A stretch of DNA of 27,462 nt from a candidate division FCPU426 bacterium (GTDB lineage: Bacteria > Oederibacteriota > PGYV01 > Palsa-1178). A model generated the notes under the pieces. That model was not told where the DNA came from, ran no database searches, and saw only the letters and a list, made by a program, of their open reading frames with translations. Both the position numbers and the translations under genes were made by a program. Positions 23,384 to 27,462 of this stretch are shown piece by piece. Position 1 is the first letter of the stretch, and each line of letters starts with the position of its first letter. The stretch covers positions 1 through 27,462 of the forward strand of contig PMTB01000087.1 in assembly GCA_003167475.1 (NCBI GenBank). Reading direction: 5' to 3'.

Positions 23384-24100
23384 ATGAGAAGGATATTTTT
23401 TGTGATAGTACTGGCGCTGTCTGCCGGGTTTCTTTTAGCCGATACGCCCACAGAGACTGTGACGTCAACGGAAGTTGACACTGATACCACCACGCCTACC
23501 GGGACCCAGACCGGCACAGCTGCTGACACGGCTACAGAAACGCCCACATATACACCGACATTTACGGTGACGCAGTCGGCCACGGACACGGCAAGCCCGA
23601 CTGTCAGCCCCACATTCACGCAAACCGCGACCATTACCTTGACCAATACCCTGACATTCACCGAAACCATTACGGTTACGCAAACTTTTTCCCCCACATC
23701 ATCCGTGACAATGACAATTACTTTCACCCCGACAATTACCATGACCTTTACAATAACCCTGACCGTGACACAAACAGGGACACCGGTCCCGACGCCGACC
23801 TTAGAACAGCCCCTCTATGACAGCTTCAAGGACACCCTTTACCCTAATCCTGTCAAACAAGGCGGAATGCTTTACATGATCTACCATGGCGGTGTGTCAC
23901 AAAGTGTTACGGTATATACCCTGGATAACAGGCAGGCTTCTTATGTATCGGAGAGCGCGGCGCTGTTGTCATCGGGAAATGGAAGGCTGGAATTGGACAC
24001 CGCGGGGATCGCCCCGGGAGTTTACTACTATATTGTGAAAACAAAATACGCGGATAGGGAAGAGAAGTCCGGGCCGAAAAAGCTGGTCATTGGCAGGTAA
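23384..24100 (+). CDS. Secreted Thr-rich linker protein with type IX-like C-terminal domain
   Basis: A 238-residue product starting at ATG 23384 behind AAAGGAG; ATG 23369 is also in frame. A signal peptide covers 1-19. Residues 21-139 are a low-complexity Thr-rich stretch (TPTFTVTQSATDTASPTVSP), likely extended and glycosylatable. Residues about 144-238 form a beta domain: DTLYPNPVKQGG, VTVYTLDN, LELDTAGIAPGVYYYIVKTK, ending KKLVIGR. This pattern (PNP..., DxxGxxPGxYxxxV, K-L-V-I) matches the FlgD-Ig / T9SS type A sorting domains. It carries no catalytic domain, so it may be a surface anchor or a truncated cargo. Confidence 0.72.
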   Translation: MRRIFFVIVLALSAGFLLADTPTETVTSTEVDTDTTTPTGTQTGTAADTATETPTYTPTFTVTQSATDTASPTVSPTFTQTATITLTNTLTFTETITVTQTFSPTSSVTMTITFTPTITMTFTITLTVTQTGTPVPTPTLEQPLYDSFKDTLYPNPVKQGGMLYMIYHGGVSQSVTVYTLDNRQASYVSESAALLSSGNGRLELDTAGIAPGVYYYIVKTKYADREEKSGPKKLVIGR

Positions 24101-24107
24101 ATTGGAA

Positions 24108-24332
24108 GAGGTTAAGAGAGAAGGGACTGGAGTGCAGGCGATAAGTTTTTAAGCCAAAAGCCAAGAGCCAAAAGGTAAGGGGAAAGCAAGTTAAAATGCA
24201 AGAAAGTGCAAGAAAAGCCGGCATTGCTTATCAACTTGATAACTTGAGACCTTTACTTTTGTCTTTTGGCTTTTGGCTTGAAAACTTAAAGCGGGCCTTA
24301 CTTTAGGCTCCAGTCTCTTGTCTCTTAAACTC
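24108..24332. repeat. Heptad long-inverted-repeat element, copy D, with outer terminal inverted repeats
   Basis: The outer ends 24108-24132 and 24308-24332 match as inverted repeats at 22 of 25 positions and are homologous to those of copy B. The inner heptad arms are 24143-24180 and 24250-24287. The middle also resembles B, so the two share ancestry over their full length. It starts 7 bp after the preceding stop codon. This element plus the promoter at 24362 accounts for the 328-bp gap. Confidence 0.92.
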
Positions 24333-24361
24333 TTCGAATTTTCACCGAACTTCGAACGCCG

Positions 24362-24390
24362 TTGACAACACCCCCGCGTGTTGTTATAAT
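24362..24390 (+). promoter_or_regulatory. Consensus sigma70 promoter
   Basis: Perfect TTGACA (24362-24367), a 17-bp spacer, and perfect TATAAT (24385-24390). The predicted start is near 24397, about 32 nt before the ATG at 24429 with AGGAGG at 24419-24424. It probably also drives the RNase P RNA downstream. Confidence 0.85.
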
Positions 24391-24428
24391 TATGAATATT
24401 CCTAAAACAGGGAAAAACAGGAGGCTTT

Positions 24429-25154
24429 ATGGCCGCTAAAGTTAAGGAAAAAAAGAAATTTACATTTGTGCAGGCCCAGATAATAATTTTTACCATATTG
24501 GGGTTTGGCATAGGCGCTTTTTTGAGCTATTTTTATTTTACGGGATTATTTGAGGGTTTCATGTCGCAGCGGCTCAAATATATTGAACAGGACTGGAGCA
24601 GGGTGGAGTATTCCGCGAACAGGCTGGCCGACCAGGTCATTGCCCTGAAAAAGCTCCTCACCCAGGATAAGATCAAGAAGGTCGATTATGAGCATTTTGA
24701 CAGGGCCATTGACATAAGGAGCAGGATAATCGGCGGCGACCAGCTCGGTGATAAAGTGCCTTTGCTAAAGGAATTCGAACAGGAAATAAACAAGGTGATA
24801 GAGTACTATGATTCGAGGATGGATTTAAGAAAAAAAAGGTTCTCATATATAGAGTGGGGCAACATGACCCAGGAATATATAAAGGAATATGAGCCGACAA
24901 AACCGGTTTACAATGATGACGCTGATGATTTTAACGGCAAGCTGAAGATATTCCCGTACAATTATATTCCGTTCTGGTCATCAAACAAGACAAAATATAA
25001 AGTTTTGCCTTTGACAGAGGAAGGCAAAATAACGCCGGTGCAGACGGCTACCGAGAAATACTTCCACCCTCTTCCGGGTGCCCCAAGAGAAGTTGTTGGG
25101 GAAGTGCCGGGAGAGAAGGCTCCCCCTGATGAGGAGATCAAGATGAAGAAGTAG
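24429..25154 (+). CDS. LemA-like membrane protein; 3' end overlaps rnpB
   Basis: A 241-residue frame. It opens with a basic segment and one transmembrane helix (about 15-37). Then comes a helical domain: IEQDWSRVEYSANRLADQVI (52-71) resembles the LemA 'W-x-x-V-...-R-x-D-L' helix, and FNGKLKIFPYNYIP (168-181) resembles the LemA ending 'YN...FP.N.iA'. It is clearly divergent and this is a tentative assignment. Residues from about 200 on (KITPVQTATEK and the Pro/Glu-rich tail ending EEIKMKK) are encoded by the 5' part of the RNase P RNA gene, so they may be an artefact of the frame staying open, or a real overlap. Confidence 0.55.
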   Translation: MAAKVKEKKKFTFVQAQIIIFTILGFGIGAFLSYFYFTGLFEGFMSQRLKYIEQDWSRVEYSANRLADQVIALKKLLTQDKIKKVDYEHFDRAIDIRSRIIGGDQLGDKVPLLKEFEQEINKVIEYYDSRMDLRKKRFSYIEWGNMTQEYIKEYEPTKPVYNDDADDFNGKLKIFPYNYIPFWSSNKTKYKVLPLTEEGKITPVQTATEKYFHPLPGAPREVVGEVPGEKAPPDEEIKMKK

Positions 25155-25546
25155 TTCCCGGAGGAAAGTCCGGACTCCAGGAAGTGCGGTGCCCGTTGAA
25201 AAACGGGGCATGGCGGGTCAAGCCGCTGTGATGGATAGTGCAACAGAAAATATACCGCCGTGCACCTGAAATTGCGCAAGCAATGAATGGTACATGGTAA
25301 GGGTGAAAAGGTGGGGTAAGAGCCCACCGCGTATTCCCGCAAGGGATACGGCATTGAAAACCCCGCCGGGAGCAAGGCCAAATAGAGGGCAATAGTGCGG
25401 TATTAGCCGAAAGGCGAGGATCGCACGGGACAACTTCAGTCCTTATGCCCGGGTAGGCTGCATAGAGTAATTGCCGTCATCCGCCAGAGCGGCTTTTTAG
25501 GCGAAGGCGGAAGACAGAATCCGGCTTATAACACCGGCGTTGTTTT
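25026..25546 (+). ncRNA. rnpB: RNase P RNA, bacterial type A-like
   Basis: Catalytic RNA that matures tRNA 5' ends. Conserved blocks: GAGGAAAGTCCGG (25161 on, P4), GGGTAAGAGCCCACC, GAGCAAGGCCAAATAG, and ACAGAATCCGGCTTAT (25514-25529). P1 is a 15-bp helix with one wobble pair formed by 25026-25040 and 25532-25546, so the gene begins inside the preceding reading frame. Between P1 and P4 lies a long 5' domain containing CACCC/GGGTG (25065-25069/25076-25080) and CCCCAA/TTGGGG (25081-25086/25096-25101) hairpins that branch inside an enlarged P3. About 521 nt is longer than E. coli M1 RNA. No clear own promoter was found. Confidence 0.92.
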
Positions 25547-25570
25547 GCAGATCCTCTGGAAAAGATCAGC

Positions 25571-25770
25571 GTTAAGTTTTTAAGCCAAAAGCCAAAAGCC
25601 AAAAGGAAAGTGAAGAGCAAGTGTTGGCTGGAGGTTTTTGGTTTTTTTTGTAACGCGGATAAGGGTTTAAGTTTTACTTAAAACCTTAAAAACTTTTATT
25701 ATCACTTAACTTTTGTCTTTTGGCTTTTGGCTTGCAAACTTCAACGATGGCTTTTGGCTTAAAAACTTAA
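25571..25770. repeat. Heptad long-inverted-repeat element, copy E, with two right arms
   Basis: The left arm is 25571-25605. It can pair with either of two right-arm-like blocks, 25704-25745 or the partial second block near 25749-25770, both carrying TTTTGGC-type units. This looks like partial duplication of one arm. The middle includes a T-run and an imperfect palindrome near 25665-25700. It separates rnpB from the PHP gene and ends about 14 bp before that start codon. Confidence 0.85.
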
Positions 25771-25784
25771 AACGCGAGGTTTAA

Positions 25785-26606
25785 ATGTACAACTTCACCG
25801 ATCTCCACCTGCACACGACCCATTCCTGGGACGCCGAGCAGACCATAGAGTCGCTTATTAAAAAAGCCTATAAGGAAGACGTGGAGTTCCTGGGTTTGAC
25901 CGAGCACCTGGACTTCCACAACAACCACCCTGAAAGCTTTATGCACCTTGACTATAACAAGTACACGGCTGCCGTGGAGCACGCAAAAAAGGATTTTCCC
26001 GGGCTTATCAAAGGCGTGGAAGTCGGGGAACCGAACATTTATACGGAACTCTACGACAAGTACATGGAAGGGAAGCACTTTGATTTTATAATGGCCTCGG
26101 TGCACTGGATCAACGGCGCCACCCCTGTTTTTGAGGAATATTTCAAGCGTTATAAATCGTACGATGACGCATATAAGAAGTATTTTGAGGAGGAATTCAA
26201 GCTTGTCTCCTACGGGAATTTTGACGCTGTGGCGCACCTGACGCTGGTGCACAGGCACGGTAAAAAGCTTTACAAGGAATACACGTATGAAAAATATAAA
26301 AAAGAAATAGACGACATACTGAAGGTGATAATAAGCAAGAACCTGGCGCTGGAGGTAAATTGCTCGGGTTTAAGGCACCCGGCAAAGGAACTTATACCGG
26401 ATGAGGACGTGATCAAAGCTTATATTGCGCTCGGCGGGAATTCGATATTCATAGGCTCTGACGCGCACAGGCTTAGCGATTCTTTTTACGGGTTAAAGGA
26501 AGGGTATGAGACGCTGGACAGGCTGGGTGTAAAGGAAATAGTCATATTTGAGAAGAGAAAACAGGTAAGGATACCGCTCAGGGACGATGATATTGAAGGT
26601 TTGTGA
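25785..26606 (+). CDS. PHP-domain phosphatase, histidinol-phosphatase (HisK/HisJ) type
   Basis: A 273-residue PHP-fold protein with a complete metal-binding set: DLHLHTTHS (H8, H10), TEHLD (H41), GVEVGEPN (E79), ASVHW (H107), DAVAHLTLV (H151) and GSDAHRL (D226, H228). The length and order match the single-domain histidinol-phosphate phosphatases that make histidinol in histidine synthesis; related PHP proteins act on other phosphoesters, so I leave out a symbol. GAGG lies 6 nt before the ATG. No other his genes are nearby. Confidence 0.85.
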   Translation: MYNFTDLHLHTTHSWDAEQTIESLIKKAYKEDVEFLGLTEHLDFHNNHPESFMHLDYNKYTAAVEHAKKDFPGLIKGVEVGEPNIYTELYDKYMEGKHFDFIMASVHWINGATPVFEEYFKRYKSYDDAYKKYFEEEFKLVSYGNFDAVAHLTLVHRHGKKLYKEYTYEKYKKEIDDILKVIISKNLALEVNCSGLRHPAKELIPDEDVIKAYIALGGNSIFIGSDAHRLSDSFYGLKEGYETLDRLGVKEIVIFEKRKQVRIPLRDDDIEGL

Positions 26607-26626
26607 TTAAAATCTGTTTTTGTCTG

Positions 26627-26722
26627 TGTAGCCGCAATCTTTTGGTTGCGGATCTTGTTTGAAACGTCGGCTCATTTAAACCGCGTTAATTCAAAATCCG
26701 CAACCTAAAGGTTGCGGCTACA
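26627..26722. repeat. TGTAG/CTACA double-palindrome element, copy 3
   Basis: The 27-bp arms 26627-26653 and 26696-26722 are reverse complements with two differences. Each arm is self-complementary (CCGCAATC...GGTTGCGG). Its ends are TGTAG and CTACA. It sits between two convergent genes, where it could also serve as a transcription stop for both. Confidence 0.88.
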
Positions 26723-26730
26723 TAAACCCG

Positions 26731-27429
26731 CTATTGACCATTTTCCGCCCTAGCCTTAATCCCTCTTATCATCTTATCCCCCATCACAAAATTCATGAAT
26801 CCGGTTATCTTGGGCCCATACCACATTTCATTCTGTTTTGACGGATAATAACACGCCCGCCACCTGACCATCAGGCGGGTTTTATTCCAGTCCACCTTTT
26901 GCAGGTAAAACGACCAGGTCATGTTGACAAAATCTTTATCTTTAACCGTCTTGGCAGTAATTGTGACCCCGGAGGCAAAGTTCCCGGCCTGTACTACAAG
27001 CGCGACATTTGGAATGGATTTAACGACTTTCAAAGGCGGCATTTTCGGGTGCAGTATCATTGTTTCCGTGCCGTCCCCTTTATACTGCCACTCGGGATGT
27101 ATCCTGTCAGCATTCTTTAAATTACACCCGGCCAGGTTCTCAAGGATATCATAACTGTAAAACCCGCCCCTGTCAGCCCCTATCTGGTTCACCCAGGGCC
27201 AAACCCTGTCAGAGGAAGCTTTTATATCGATCGCGTGGGTATATTCCCAATTCGGATTGTGTGAAAGATTGTCGCCAGGCATCGTGGTTGCCTGGTCCTC
27301 TTCGGTATTATCCCAGTTCATCCACGGCATTTGGGTGATGATGTAGGTAAGGGCGGCTGCGGCGAGAAAACCGAATACAATCAAGTTGATAACTATGTTT
27401 TTCAGTAGTTTTTTCTTTTGCCCAGCCAT
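26731..27429 (-). CDS. SRPBCC-family (START-like) protein with an N-terminal membrane anchor
   Basis: A 232-residue protein behind GGAGG. One transmembrane helix at about 11-31 follows a basic start (MAGQKKKLLK). The rest reads as an SRPBCC hydrophobic-ligand fold: WEYTHAIDIKASSDRVWPWV (62-81), QIGADRGGFYSYDILENLAG (82-101), DRIHPEWQYKGDG, and strands VTITAKTVKD and RLMVRWRACYYPSK. The 'GADRGGFYSYDxLENLxG' block is typical of a conserved SRPBCC subgroup of unknown ligand. It converges with the PHP gene across repeat copy 3, and its promoter region meets heptad-element copy F. Confidence 0.8.
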   Translation of the reverse strand: MAGQKKKLLKNIVINLIVFGFLAAAALTYIITQMPWMNWDNTEEDQATTMPGDNLSHNPNWEYTHAIDIKASSDRVWPWVNQIGADRGGFYSYDILENLAGCNLKNADRIHPEWQYKGDGTETMILHPKMPPLKVVKSIPNVALVVQAGNFASGVTITAKTVKDKDFVNMTWSFYLQKVDWNKTRLMVRWRACYYPSKQNEMWYGPKITGFMNFVMGDKMIRGIKARAENGQ

Positions 27430-27440
27430 AAGACCTCCAT

Positions 27441-27462
27441 TAAGTTGTTAAGCCAAAAGCCA
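27441..27462. repeat. Heptad long-inverted-repeat element, copy F (cut by window end)
   Basis: TAAGTTGTTAAGCCAAAAGC at the window end matches the left arm of copy C, with the same AAGCCAA unit. Only the first ~22 bp are visible. It lies in the 5' region of the minus-strand SRPBCC gene, unlike the other copies, which follow gene ends. Confidence 0.75.

Overview
The window reads as a chromosome segment from an uncultured Gram-negative bacterium. There is an outer membrane: several beta-barrel-like proteins, a lipoprotein with a lipobox, a PorV/UPF0164-like protein, and a threonine-rich secreted protein with a C-terminal domain resembling type IX secretion sorting domains. Housekeeping genes are scattered in small units instead of the usual conserved operons. 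Intergenic regions are full of dispersed inverted repeats. The threonine-rich linker, the PorV-like protein and this kind of intergenic DNA suggest a candidate phylum such as Goldbacteria or a relative. That placement is a guess from style; no phylogenetic marker was compared.

Layout, left to right. 1-4.6 kb: the end of a beta-barrel gene with no credible start, a multi-pass membrane protein, an iron-sulfur flavoprotein-like reductase, two SAM methyltransferases (one FkbM type) and a MarC-family membrane protein. 4.8-10.2 kb: a YgiD-type extradiol dioxygenase, then a tightly packed run grpE-dnaJ-fixC-fixX-coaX behind one clear sigma70-type promoter. 10.4-12.2 kb: a promoter feeding a compact structured RNA, a 62-residue membrane protein, and a three-gene cassette of small envelope proteins, two of them paralogous. 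12.5-16.3 kb (minus strand): a large secreted glycoside-hydrolase-like protein directly abutting lepA. 16.4-24.1 kb: a PDZ lipoprotein, an outer-membrane barrel with a small N-terminal domain, queE, a large secreted HExxH protease/propeller/barrel protein, a PorV-like barrel with TPRs, and the threonine-rich CTD protein. 24.4-27.4 kb: a LemA-like membrane protein whose 3' end overlaps the RNase P RNA gene, a PHP-family phosphatase, and a minus-strand SRPBCC protein.

The most unusual content is non-coding. (1) Six copies (five complete or nearly so, one cut by the window edge) of a long inverted-repeat element with arms built from a 7-nt period (AAGCCAA); two copies also share 25-bp outer terminal inverted repeats. 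(2) Three double-palindrome elements that differ in sequence but all begin TGTAG and end CTACA. (3) A third dispersed repeat in two copies with swapped central hairpins. (4) An rnpB gene whose P1 helix is completed by sequence inside the preceding reading frame. (5) A roughly 60-nt structured RNA placed exactly at a promoter's predicted start site.

Starts were chosen from Shine-Dalgarno position, overlap with neighbours, and signal peptides. All families were assigned by reading motifs; no database search was possible.
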